Below are positions 54,889 through 64,000 of a DNA stretch of 64,000 nt, piece by piece. Positions within the stretch are counted from its first letter, which is position 1, and every line of letters starts with the position of its first letter. Made by a program: the position numbers and the translations under genes. The notes under the pieces were generated by a model. That model saw only the letters and a program-made list of their open reading frames with translations. It had not been told where the DNA came from and did not search any database. The DNA is from Kitagawia praeruptora (lineage: Eukaryota; Streptophyta; Magnoliopsida; Apiales; Apiaceae), in assembly GCA_037693485.1 (NCBI GenBank), contig CM075352.1:65846001-65910000 (forward strand), read 5' to 3'.

Positions 54889-57800
54889 TACCTTTGTGTT
54901 TGCAGGGCAAAGAAAGTGAAAAGAAGGTCATGTGGATTTTGGACAGTGGATGCTCAAATCATATGACTGGTGATATGGCCCTGCTATCACAGTATGAGGA
55001 AAAGGCTGGCCCAATGGTTGCTTTTGGAGATGACAGCATGGGTAACACATTGGGATATGGCAAGCTGAAAGTTGGTAATGTCATCATTGAAGATGTAGCA
55101 CTAGTCAAGGGGCTCAAGCATAATCTGCTAAGTGTTGGTCAGTTTACTGATAGAGGATTCAAAGTGAATTTTGACAAAGATGAATGTTTGATCACCCACA
55201 AGAAGACTGGTGATTTTGCTCTATCTGGAGTAAGGAAGGGAAGCCTGTTTGTAGCCAATATGGACTCTGCAAACAAGGACAAAATTTGTTGCTTTTACTC
55301 AAAAGCATCAAATGAAGATTGTTGGCTTTGGCACAAGAAACTATCACACCTGAACTTCAAGGCCATTAATTCTCTAGTCAAAAGAGAGTTAGTGAGAGGC
55401 ATGCCCACACTTGAATTCTGCCAAGAAGGAGTGTGTGAGGCTTGTCAAAAAGGAAAAATGAAAAGATCAAGCCACAAGTCAAAGACAGTGACATCAATAA
55501 CCAAGCCATTATAACTCATCCATATGGATTTGTTTGGGCCTGTCAACATAATGTCACTTGGAAGAAAGAAGTATGCCCTGGTAATGGTTGATGATTTTTC
55601 AAGGTATACATGGGTGGAATTTCTGGCATCAAAAGATGAGGCTCCACAAGTAATTATTGAGCATATAAAGAAAGTTGACAAAGAAGCAAAGGCAAACGAT
55701 GCAAGTGTAATTGCACTGAGGAGTGATAATGGAACAGAGTTCAGAAATGCCACACTTGAAGCATTCTGCAAAGATAATGGCATTTCTCAGCAATTCTCAG
55801 CTCCAAGGACTCCACAACAAAATGGAGTTGTTGAGAGAAAGAATAGAACTATAATTGAGGCTGCTAGAACAATGTTACTTGATGCAAAAATGCCTACATG
55901 TTTTTGGGCTGAGGCTGTGAGCACTGCATGCTATATCCAGAACAGGACCCTCATCAACAAAAACACTGGAAAGACACCTTACAACTTGATGACTGGAAAG
56001 AAGCCTACTCTAAAGTATGTTCATACTTTTGGAAGCAAATGCTTTGTACTAAAGGATAATTCTGAATATGTTGGAAAATTTGATGCAAAAGCATTTGAAG
56101 GAATTTTTCTTGGCTATTCTATGGAAAGAATTGCATACAAGGTTTATGTCATCAGTCAAAAGAAAGTTATTGAAAGCACAGATGTAACATTTGATGACAG
56201 CAAACTACCTGGACTAGAAGAAGCCAATGATGAAGACAAAGATCCATTGAGGTTTGATAATCTAGATGATTCTGATGAAGAGATTGAAACTGGAGTTGAA
56301 ACTCAAGTTCAACAAACTCAAGTGATTAATGATACAAGAGAAGAATTTGTGCCAATCGGTAGTGGAGAAACAAGCATCCAAGACACACCTGTGAGTAATG
56401 GCAACTTCACAGGGGGAGGAAATGAGGATGACCATGATGTGGATGATGAAGCAACATCAAGAATGAGAAGTCAGGCTGAACACTCGAGGAAATGGGATAG
56501 ATCACACACTGCAGAGCAAATCATTGGAGATCCTAATGCAGGAGTAAGGACTAGGAGAGCAACTCAAAATGAGTGCCTCTATGGATGTTTTCTATCACAA
56601 GTTGAGCCTAAGAAACTTGATGATGCACTATTGGATCCAGATTGGATTATTGCCATGCAAGAGGAGCTGAATCAATTTGAAAGGAACAAAGTATGGGAAC
56701 TTGTGCCTGCACCAATGAATAGAACCATTGTTGGAACAAAATGGGTTCTGAAGAATAAAATGGATGAAGATGGTGTAATAGTAAGAAACAAAGCAAGGCT
56801 GGTTGCAAAAGGATACTCTCAACAGGAAGGCATTGATTATGATGAGACATTTGCCCCTGTTGCTAGATTGGAAGCCATCAGAATATTCTTGGCATTTGCT
56901 GCTCATTCAAACTTTAAAGTGTATCAAATGGATGTCAAGAGTGCATTTCTAAATGGAGAGTTGGAAGAAGAGGTTTATGTGCAACAACCACCTGGCTTTG
57001 AGGATCCACATTTCCCAGAATTTGTCTACAGATTGCTTAAGGCACTGTATGGACTTAAGCAAGCTCCAAGAGCATGGTATGATACTTTATCACAATTTCT
57101 TCTTGAAAATCAATTCACTAGAGGCACATTGGACAAGACACTTTTTTACAAGAAGCATGGTGATGATATTATCCTAGTCCAAATTTATGTGGATGATATC
57201 ATTTTTGGTTCTACAAATGAGAAGCTGTGTGAGAAATTCTCTAAACTCATGCAGAGCAGATATGAGATGAGTATGATGGGAGAGTTGACATTCTTTCTAG
57301 GGTTGCAAGTCAGTCAAAGGAAGGATGGTATCTTTATCAGTCAAACCAAGTACATCAAGGATTTATTGAAGAAGTTTGACTTGGAAGATTGTTCACCTGC
57401 CAAGACACCCATGGCCACTGCCACTAAACTGGATGAAGATGCTAAAGGCAAGAAAGTAGATATCTCAGTCTACAGAGGCATGGTTGGTTCTCTACTCTAC
57501 CTCACTGCAAGTAGGCCAGACATCATGTTTGCTACATGCTTGTGTGCAAGGTTTCAATCAAATCCATAAGAATCACATTTGGTTGCTATAAAAAGGATCT
57601 TTAGATATCTGAAGGGCACTCCAAACTTGGGTCTATGGTATCCTAAGGACACAGGGTTCAATCTGGTTGGTTATTCTGATGCTGATTATGCTGGATGCAG
57701 AGTGGATAGGAAAAGCACCTCAGGAAGCTGCCAATTTCTTGGACAAAGGTTAGTTTCTTGGTATAGCAAGAAGCAACAATCTGTGTCAACTTCTACAGCT

Positions 57801-58139
57801 GAGGCTGAATACATAGCTGCTGGAAGTTGCTGTGCTCAAGTGCTTTGGATTAGAAATCAACTTAGAGATTATGGACTTGTGTTGGAAAGAATTCCAATCA
57901 TGTGTGACAACACAAGTGCAATATCTATAGTTGCCAATCCTGTCAATCATTCTAGAACAAAGCACATTGACATCAGATATCATTTCATAAGAGAACATGC
58001 AACTAATGGAACCATTGAGTTGCATTATGTCTCTACAGATAAACAACTAGCTGATATATTCACTGAGCCATTAGATGAAGCCACCTTCACAAGGTTGGTA
58101 AGTGAGATTGGAATGCTGAATTCTTCAGATTCTGGCTAA
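54867..58139 (+). pseudogene. pol: Pol of element E: protease, integrase, reverse transcriptase, RNase H, with two stops
   Basis: It lies in a different frame from gag (shifted by one base near 54870-54890) and is interrupted by TAA at 55512 and TAA at 57567. Both look like single-base nonsense changes, since homology continues in the same frame. Protease ILDSGCSNHMTG; integrase HHCC finger (HLNFKAI; CEACQKGK), then MDLFGP, LRSDNGTEF and VERKNRT; reverse transcriptase KARLVAKGYSQQEGIDY and YVDD; RNase H GYSDADYAG, STAEAEY, CDNTSA; end of RNase H at ADIFTEPL. All catalytic motifs are present between the breaks. Confidence 0.9.
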
Positions 58140-58984
58140 GTGAATACAGCATCTAGGTTGTTGCAGCAGTAAACACTTACTTTATCTAAATTCTCAATAT
58201 TTTTGGAGTAAGTGTTGGATGAAATATGATTTATAAATATTTCAAATCTGTTGCATATGTTGAAAATCATATTTCTATTAACTCAAAATTTCTATGAAAT
58301 TTTGAGAAAATCACTATTTAATTTGCTAGGATATTCTTCAATGAATATGTCTGGTAAATCTTCAAAAGATAGTAAAAATCAAATTTTTATGAGTGATGGG
58401 TATAGTTCGATAAGTCAGACTTCTCGAATGATTCACTATTCGACATCTCTAATAAGTCTCATTAGAGTACTCTTGAGTTCTCGAATAGAGTCTTTCTGAG
58501 ATATCGAATAGAGGCATTCTTGACTTCTCGAATATAGTAACTGAGTTCTCGAATAATTGAGTTCTTGAACACTATATTTGAGTTCTCGAATCATTTGAAA
58601 AGGCTGAATTCTCGCTGAATTTTAACCGATTTTGGACTTTTGTCTAAAAGTTTAATTCACTCATAAAAACACATTTTATTTAATTTAGAATTATTTCTAA
58701 GTTAGATAACTGCCAGCTGTGAGTTTCTATCTGCTTGAGTTATCGATTAAGCCTTTCTTGACTTCTCGAATAGTTGTTTTCTACTTCTCGAATGCCTGAC
58801 TTGTCGATACAAAACTTTCATCTAATCGACAATTCAAGTACTTCATACTTATACAATTTCACATCTATTCGATTCATTTCATTCGATTTCTCAAGCATCT
58901 ACACTCTCTAAACCCCTGAAACCCTATCTACGAAAAGCCAAATTTCTTCTTCGACCTTCAATTTCTTTCCTCTCTTCTACACAA
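58140..58984 (+). promoter_or_regulatory. Spacer between pol and extra ORF of E, with antisense copies of the LTR motif
   Basis: 845 bp without a gene. It holds about seven TTCTCGAA words (for example near 58419, 58481, 58526, 58550, 58584, 58761 and 58784) in the orientation opposite to most LTR copies. It may hold a promoter or splice acceptor for the downstream ORF; none can be proven by reading. Confidence 0.4.
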
Positions 58985-61900
58985 ATGGCAACAGTAAAGT
59001 TCAACACCAACTTCATCGCTCTCACTAGTGATGTTGAAGCACCCAATGCCAATTTCAAGTGCTTTGTGAAATGGATGGCTGAGTCATACATCAAGGATGC
59101 ACTCTCTGCCAACCCAACTCTGTATCTAGATATCCTGGAACAGTTTTGGGGTACTGCTATTGTGGAGGTTGTAGCCCTGGAAAACGCAATCACCTCATAC
59201 ATCATCTACTGCAAGATTCAAGATAAGGAAATCACTATCACTCCAACAGACATGAATCAAGCACTGGGCCTACAACACGAGTCATTTGACAGACTGGCCA
59301 CTAATGCAGAGTTAGAGGAATTCTTTGAGTTCATCAACTACTCAGATGGGATCAATCTTGGAAAGCTAAACAGAAAGAATCTGAGAAAGGAGTGGAGCTA
59401 TGTGTTTGCAACTCTTCTTCAAGTCTTCACTGCCAGGAAATCAAGCTTTGATCAAATCAGTGCACCTGTGCAGCAAATTGGATATGCATTGGCCTATGGA
59501 AAGAAGATAGATGTTGGCCAAATCATCCTCCAAGAACTATATGGGAGACTTGGTAAGAACACAACCAAGAGAGGTACTGATATTTTCTTCCCTCGCTTTA
59601 TTCAATCGGTACTTAATTTTAAGAATGCTTCATTGATTGAATTGCCTGGGATTGATAAAAATAGAATAGGCTATCCTAAGTCCATGACCAAACTCATTTT
59701 TGGTAATTTGGAGACTAGGAATGATGTGGATGTAAGACTGAACATAACTCCCCATATGGAGAGTTTGTTTAGAACTTATCCCCACAACATGCCAACATTT
59801 GATGCAAAATCTAAGTTAGCACAGCCCAAGCAAGTAGAACAAAATGCTAACCCAGGGCCTGCTAACCAACCCTCTCAACCAAATACTCTACCACATACTG
59901 AGCCAACTGCATCATCCTCTCAAAAGGGTGATGTTAGTAAAAAGAAGAGAAAGGAAGTAATGTCTGCACCATTAAATATCTTATCTGAAGCAGCATTAGC
60001 TGTTGAATTAGGGCTAGAAAGTGAGGAACCTGAGTCACCCTTACAATGGCCAAAGAAGAGGAAAACTAAGACCACCTCTTCAGTCACACAAATGGTCGAA
60101 GTTGTAAAATCAGGGGCACACAGCTCACTAGGTGTATCCTCTCAACAGAGTGCACTTATAGAATCAAGCATCCTCCCCAATGCACCTTCTTGTACAGAGT
60201 CAGCACATGGGAGTGATAAGGATGGCACTACACTGAGTGGAGAGCACATCACACTTGAAACTCCTTCTATTTCTCAGGGGGAGTTGCCAAAATCTACTCT
60301 TAAACACACTTCTCTTCCAGAATCTAACACTGAAATTTCTTTGGAACCTGCAACTCAGGCAACTGAGATGCAAGGCATTGATCATCAAGAATTCTTTTCT
60401 CTTGATGAGCCAATAATTTCAAGTGACTTAGTGCATGACACTTTGCTCACCACTCAGAACCCACATTTAGATGGTGAGGGAATGCATGCTGAGGCATCTC
60501 CTGATGACACCATCACAAACACAGAGGTTCCACTAGTTCTTACTAGAGACTCTGTGCCTGTGTCAACTGCTGGTGTAATTCATCCCACTTCTGTGGTGAC
60601 ACCAGTAGTAGAGTCAATTCATCCGGTTACAGAAGTTGCATCTGTAACTGAGGAGTCTAGCTTGCCTAGCTCTAGCTCTGACTTTATGTCACAATGGCTG
60701 AAGCCTGTGCAACATGACAGTGCTTCAGGATCAGGATCTGTTCCACAACAATTGACGGTTGAAGCACTTCAAAGCTTAATTGTGGATCAGATTCCTGAGT
60801 TCACAAAGATTGCTCAGAACCTTCTCATTGCAGACATGCCTAATCCAGACTATAAGGCCATTCTGTTATGCCATAGGGATGATGTGGAGTTGCAGAAGAC
60901 AAAGATCATTGATGATGCTGAGAGAGATGGCAACATAGATGCCTGGTTGCAAGGAAAATATGATATTACTCTTGATGAAGCACTTCAGTATCTCAGGGAG
61001 GAATACCTCACTTCACTGGGTTCCAATGCCAAATCTCTGACCCCTGGTGAAGTGTATGAGGCTATGAATGATTCACACAAGGGATTCCTCAAGGCTGCAC
61101 ACTATCTTGGAAAAGGAGTCAAAACTGAGGTCAATAGAGTGTGTGATAAGACAACCACCACAGTAGAAGAAATCAAGAGGACCTTTGATGCCAAATTCCC
61201 TCAGCTAGACAGTGTGTTCAAGGACCTCAAACACTGCAACACCACCTGCACCAAGATGGACAATGGGCTAGCTCTGCTAAAGGATACTGTCACAGGTCTG
61301 GGGCATCAATTTCAAACTCTATCTGATCAGACCACAGATGCCAATGCCATGCTGAGGACCATGTTCAAAAATCTATATGGAGACAGACTGATCACTGAAG
61401 TCCCAGTACATGACATGACTAGATTTGAAGTGCAGAGACTCAAAGAACAATCCCTGTCTGGCTTCAAATCTAATGAGTTATTCAGCAAAGTAGATGCACT
61501 TGAGAAGGAGGTGGCTACTCTCACTAAGTCCAATGCTCATCTTACAGACAAGGTTGCACTTCTAAATGACCAGTTGGACACTCAAGCATCCACCACAACT
61601 GATGTCCTTCTATATCAACAATCCATGTTAGCTGCTATGATGAAGCATATGGGTCTCCCTCTACCTGACGAATCTTCAATCCCAAAGGACATTTCTACAG
61701 CCTCTGTGCCTGACAACAAGCCTAAGGGGGAGAAGAGGACAAGGAACTCAAATACAAAGGGCGAGAAAGGCATAAAAATAAATGAAGGTGGTCAACAAAG
61801 AGCTTCAAAATCTCTACCTAATGTGCCAGGCAAAGGAAAATCCAAAGTGGATGAGCCCCCATCTACCTTGCCAGTTGTCACTCTACCAACTGTGCACATC

Positions 61901-63730
61901 ACTACTCCTGGAGGACAAAAGCAATCCATAACTACCACAGTGGTTGCAGGGAGTATGCCATCTGACAAACCTCCAACCTCCATATCTGAGAGTGCCAAGC
62001 CTGTAGAAGTTAAAGTTGTTACTGAGGCCAAGATACAAGAAGTTGCCAACTCAAATGTTTATCATGATAAAGCCTTCTTGGAGTTTCTGAAAGCCACAAG
62101 GGAACAGGTTGGTGACACTCAGTTCTATCTGAGGGAGGTGAAGAAGCAGATTCACTACATCACTGTCATCCCCACGAAAGTCAATAATCTATGGGTCAAG
62201 GAGATAGTGATGATATCCAAATTAAAGATATGGCATCTAACATACGAGACTCTACAAGACCTAAAACACTCAGAGATAGATGTCATACTTGAGCTTATTG
62301 AGAAGAGGAATGAGAACAGCAAGAGTCTGTTTGATGATTTGAGGAATGGCCAACCTTCAAGGCTACCAGAAGTGATCAAGAAGCCATGGACAATCATTTA
62401 TCAGTCTGGCACCAGAATTGAAGACATCAAGCAATTGGTCATTCCCCATGATCTTACCTCTAGAAATCACAGACTGATCATTGCTATCATTGATCAATTA
62501 CAGAAAAAGGTTGGAGCCAGAAATGCTGAAGAAATTGAGGCACTGCACATCCTCAAAACTTTTATAGCAACTGGTGAAATTCCAGAGATGGCTCAACCTA
62601 GGAGAAATAAGGATGATGATTCTGAAGACAAAGGTGATGGGAGGAGAAGACATCACAGGAGAGATAAGGGTGATGAAGACAAGAAGAAGAAGGGTGACAA
62701 GGATAAGAAGAATGATGATGACCAAGGAAGAGTCTATGAGAGGAAGATTGGAAAACAGCAAGCCTTAGGCATTGCTAGCAGTAACCTCACCACAACACAA
62801 GACTCTAAGTCTAGGGTGAATACTGTTAGTGGTGACCTAGCAAAATCTACATCTATGGCTTCTGCAACTGTTTTGCCACCTCAAGAAGAGAAGAAGATTC
62901 AAGTCAAGAAACCATGTGTATGTTTCAGAAAGCAAACTGCTAATAGAATACTACTATGGTCTACCAACAAAGGTCAAAGATTTCTGCCAAGCAACCATGT
63001 CAAGAGGATGAAATTTAAACATGTTGCAAGAAAGGTGAAGCTATCCAAATCTAAGGCAATGACAATTATCCCAGGATTAAACCTACCACCTCTGGATGAA
63101 AGCTATGATGAAGACCAACTGCAGTTTCTATGGGCTCAAAGAATCTATCATTTTGCCATTGTTGATGATTTTCTTGAAGTTAAGTATTCTGATGGAAGAC
63201 AGAAGAAATTCAGACAAGGAACATGCCAGCACTGGGGCAGGCTGTATGACATAGAAAGGATAATTACAATGTTGGATTCTGAAGACAGAGTGGAAAGGGT
63301 GTGGAAGCTGGAGTTAATTGACTTTGTCAAGATGAAAAGAGATCACCAGGCAGAAATGAGAAAGAACAGTGAAAAGCTACTAAAGAAAAGGGAGGAGGAG
63401 TTTGCTGCAATGGAAGCTAAGGCTGATGAGTTGAGAGCTATGGGTCTGTGTAGAGTCAAGTTTAATCCTTACATCATTGAGTACAAGAAATATGGTAGAA
63501 ATGTGAAGATTAGAATGGACTACATCAGTTCCTACTCTGAGAAACAGCTAAATGAAGTGCTCAAGGATTTATCAGGCTCTCCTCTAATTGAAGAACTCAC
63601 TGCAATGGAAGATATCATTCTTGCCATGGAAGAAATTGCAAAGAAGAAAGCCAAAGAAGCTGAAGATAGGATGAAAAATGAGAATCTGCAAGCCAAAGCT
63701 CAAGAGATGAATCCAAAAGGATATGGCTAA
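58985..63730 (+). CDS. Large extra ORF of element E ('env-like' position), 1581 residues
   Basis: ATG at 58985, uninterrupted to TAA at 63730. N-terminal globular region about 1-265 (LYLDILEQFWGTA; QVFTARKSS) resembles proteins encoded by related elements in other asterid plants, as I recall. Residues 270-690 are Ser/Thr/Pro-rich and low in complexity and include two SV40-type basic clusters (KKKRKE near 318; PKKRK near 356). The middle to C-terminal part has coiled-coil-like stretches (about 790-880, 1430-1500 and 1555-1575) and a Lys/Asp-rich segment near 1205-1255. I see no signal peptide and no membrane helix, so the name 'envelope' is positional only. It is intact although gag-pol is damaged. 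Function unknown. Confidence 0.7.
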   Translation: MATVKFNTNFIALTSDVEAPNANFKCFVKWMAESYIKDALSANPTLYLDILEQFWGTAIVEVVALENAITSYIIYCKIQDKEITITPTDMNQALGLQHESFDRLATNAELEEFFEFINYSDGINLGKLNRKNLRKEWSYVFATLLQVFTARKSSFDQISAPVQQIGYALAYGKKIDVGQIILQELYGRLGKNTTKRGTDIFFPRFIQSVLNFKNASLIELPGIDKNRIGYPKSMTKLIFGNLETRNDVDVRLNITPHMESLFRTYPHNMPTFDAKSKLAQPKQVEQNANPGPANQPSQPNTLPHTEPTASSSQKGDVSKKKRKEVMSAPLNILSEAALAVELGLESEEPESPLQWPKKRKTKTTSSVTQMVEVVKSGAHSSLGVSSQQSALIESSILPNAPSCTESAHGSDKDGTTLSGEHITLETPSISQGELPKSTLKHTSLPESNTEISLEPATQATEMQGIDHQEFFSLDEPIISSDLVHDTLLTTQNPHLDGEGMHAEASPDDTITNTEVPLVLTRDSVPVSTAGVIHPTSVVTPVVESIHPVTEVASVTEESSLPSSSSDFMSQWLKPVQHDSASGSGSVPQQLTVEALQSLIVDQIPEFTKIAQNLLIADMPNPDYKAILLCHRDDVELQKTKIIDDAERDGNIDAWLQGKYDITLDEALQYLREEYLTSLGSNAKSLTPGEVYEAMNDSHKGFLKAAHYLGKGVKTEVNRVCDKTTTTVEEIKRTFDAKFPQLDSVFKDLKHCNTTCTKMDNGLALLKDTVTGLGHQFQTLSDQTTDANAMLRTMFKNLYGDRLITEVPVHDMTRFEVQRLKEQSLSGFKSNELFSKVDALEKEVATLTKSNAHLTDKVALLNDQLDTQASTTTDVLLYQQSMLAAMMKHMGLPLPDESSIPKDISTASVPDNKPKGEKRTRNSNTKGEKGIKINEGGQQRASKSLPNVPGKGKSKVDEPPSTLPVVTLPTVHITTPGGQKQSITTTVVAGSMPSDKPPTSISESAKPVEVKVVTEAKIQEVANSNVYHDKAFLEFLKATREQVGDTQFYLREVKKQIHYITVIPTKVNNLWVKEIVMISKLKIWHLTYETLQDLKHSEIDVILELIEKRNENSKSLFDDLRNGQPSRLPEVIKKPWTIIYQSGTRIEDIKQLVIPHDLTSRNHRLIIAIIDQLQKKVGARNAEEIEALHILKTFIATGEIPEMAQPRRNKDDDSEDKGDGRRRHHRRDKGDEDKKKKGDKDKKNDDDQGRVYERKIGKQQALGIASSNLTTTQDSKSRVNTVSGDLAKSTSMASATVLPPQEEKKIQVKKPCVCFRKQTANRILLWSTNKGQRFLPSNHVKRMKFKHVARKVKLSKSKAMTIIPGLNLPPLDESYDEDQLQFLWAQRIYHFAIVDDFLEVKYSDGRQKKFRQGTCQHWGRLYDIERIITMLDSEDRVERVWKLELIDFVKMKRDHQAEMRKNSEKLLKKREEEFAAMEAKADELRAMGLCRVKFNPYIIEYKKYGRNVKIRMDYISSYSEKQLNEVLKDLSGSPLIEELTAMEDIILAMEEIAKKKAKEAEDRMKNENLQAKAQEMNPKGYG

Positions 63731-63867
63731 GTAGTTCCTCATAACTTGTAAGAATACTTCTATGTAATTTCTTCAATCAAATTCATACCTGTACTTTTAA
63801 AAGCTCTATCTTTATGTATGTTAGGCTTGTTATCAGACATGAAATTGTGACTAAGGGTCTCACTCAC

Positions 63868-63881
63868 AATTTGGGGGAGAT
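63868..63881 (+). other. Polypurine tract of element E
   Basis: Aatttgggggagat directly before the 3' LTR. Confidence 0.85.
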
Positions 63882-64000
63882 TGTTAGTTACATAGGCATG
63901 CCTGTACACATCTAATAACAAGCCTAATTGTTTGTAATGCTTTGCATTACTTGCATGACCTCTTAACTGAGGGAACCTCTAGTTGTAGAGTTTCTGTTTG
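63882..64000 (+). repeat. 3' LTR of element E, first 119 bp
   Basis: Matches 51046-51164 with about two differences; continues past the window. Confidence 0.95.

Larger units (their letters stand above)
51046..64000 (+). mobile_element. Element E: Sirevirus-like Copia retrotransposon with extra ORF, right end cut by window
   Basis: A 1290-bp 5' LTR (TGTTAG...CAACA), Met-tRNA primer site, long gag, pol, spacer, a 1581-codon extra ORF, a polypurine tract, and the first 119 bp of the 3' LTR. Size and gene order fit the Sirevirus (SIRE/Maximus) group. Gag-pol has several nonsense changes and a frame break, so this copy is unlikely to be autonomous. The five bases before it are ATATT; the right duplication is outside. 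Confidence 0.92.

Overview
This is nuclear DNA from a flowering plant, almost certainly a eudicot. It is AT-rich and dominated by nested LTR retrotransposons and small DNA transposons, with one clearly intact, intron-containing host gene, a LysM receptor kinase that I recognise as the LYK3 type. I cannot name the species or family from the sequence.

Left block (1-20259), a nested retrotransposon stack. Element B (Ty3/Gypsy, Tat-like; LTR ends TGATA...TATCA) occupies 3830-20259. Its 5' LTR is cut by another Tat-like element, A. Only the right part of A lies in the window: an antisense gene, a polypurine tract, and a 3' LTR at 2926-3829. B is in turn interrupted by C, a complete chromodomain Ty3/Gypsy element of Tekay/Del type with 3.27 kb LTRs (6038-18195) and a perfect ACTAC target-site duplication. 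The most unusual point is that A and B both carry, antisense to the retrotransposon, a gene-like unit with its own TATA-like promoter, an untranslated first exon, a leader intron, and an ORF with the plant 'putative gypsy type transposon' (Transposase_28-like) signature. B appears to carry nothing else. B also has three tandem-repeat arrays (47, 67 and 56 bp units).

Middle block (20260-39213). Intergenic sequence with Stowaway-like MITEs (one nested inside another), a short Helitron, SINE-like pieces and hAT-like subterminal repeats. The LYK3-type gene (26987-32349, 11 exons, 650 codons plus stop) reads through without a defect. Its upstream region consists of hAT-like repeats ending about 85 bp before the ATG. 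Downstream are a MULE-like element containing a perfect 41-bp-arm hairpin, and a long tandem array.

Right block (39219-64000). Element D is a very young, apparently intact Ty1/Copia element on the minus strand (39219-47070, 1107-bp LTRs, GTTGG target duplication, one 1314-codon gag-pol ORF). A non-autonomous MULE with 10-bp target duplications follows at 48685-50477. Element E is a Sirevirus-like Copia element (51046 to beyond the right edge). Its gag-pol is broken by several stop codons, but a 1581-codon extra ORF after pol is uninterrupted. E's LTR and pol-to-extra-ORF spacer are packed with TTCnnGAA palindromes that resemble heat-shock-factor half-site pairs.

The coding regions do not form a pathway. 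They are one host immune or symbiosis-type receptor gene embedded in mobile DNA of several ages. By the differences I counted by eye, D (2 in 1107) and C (about 11 in 3265) are young, and B (4 in 415) is older, which agrees with the nesting order.
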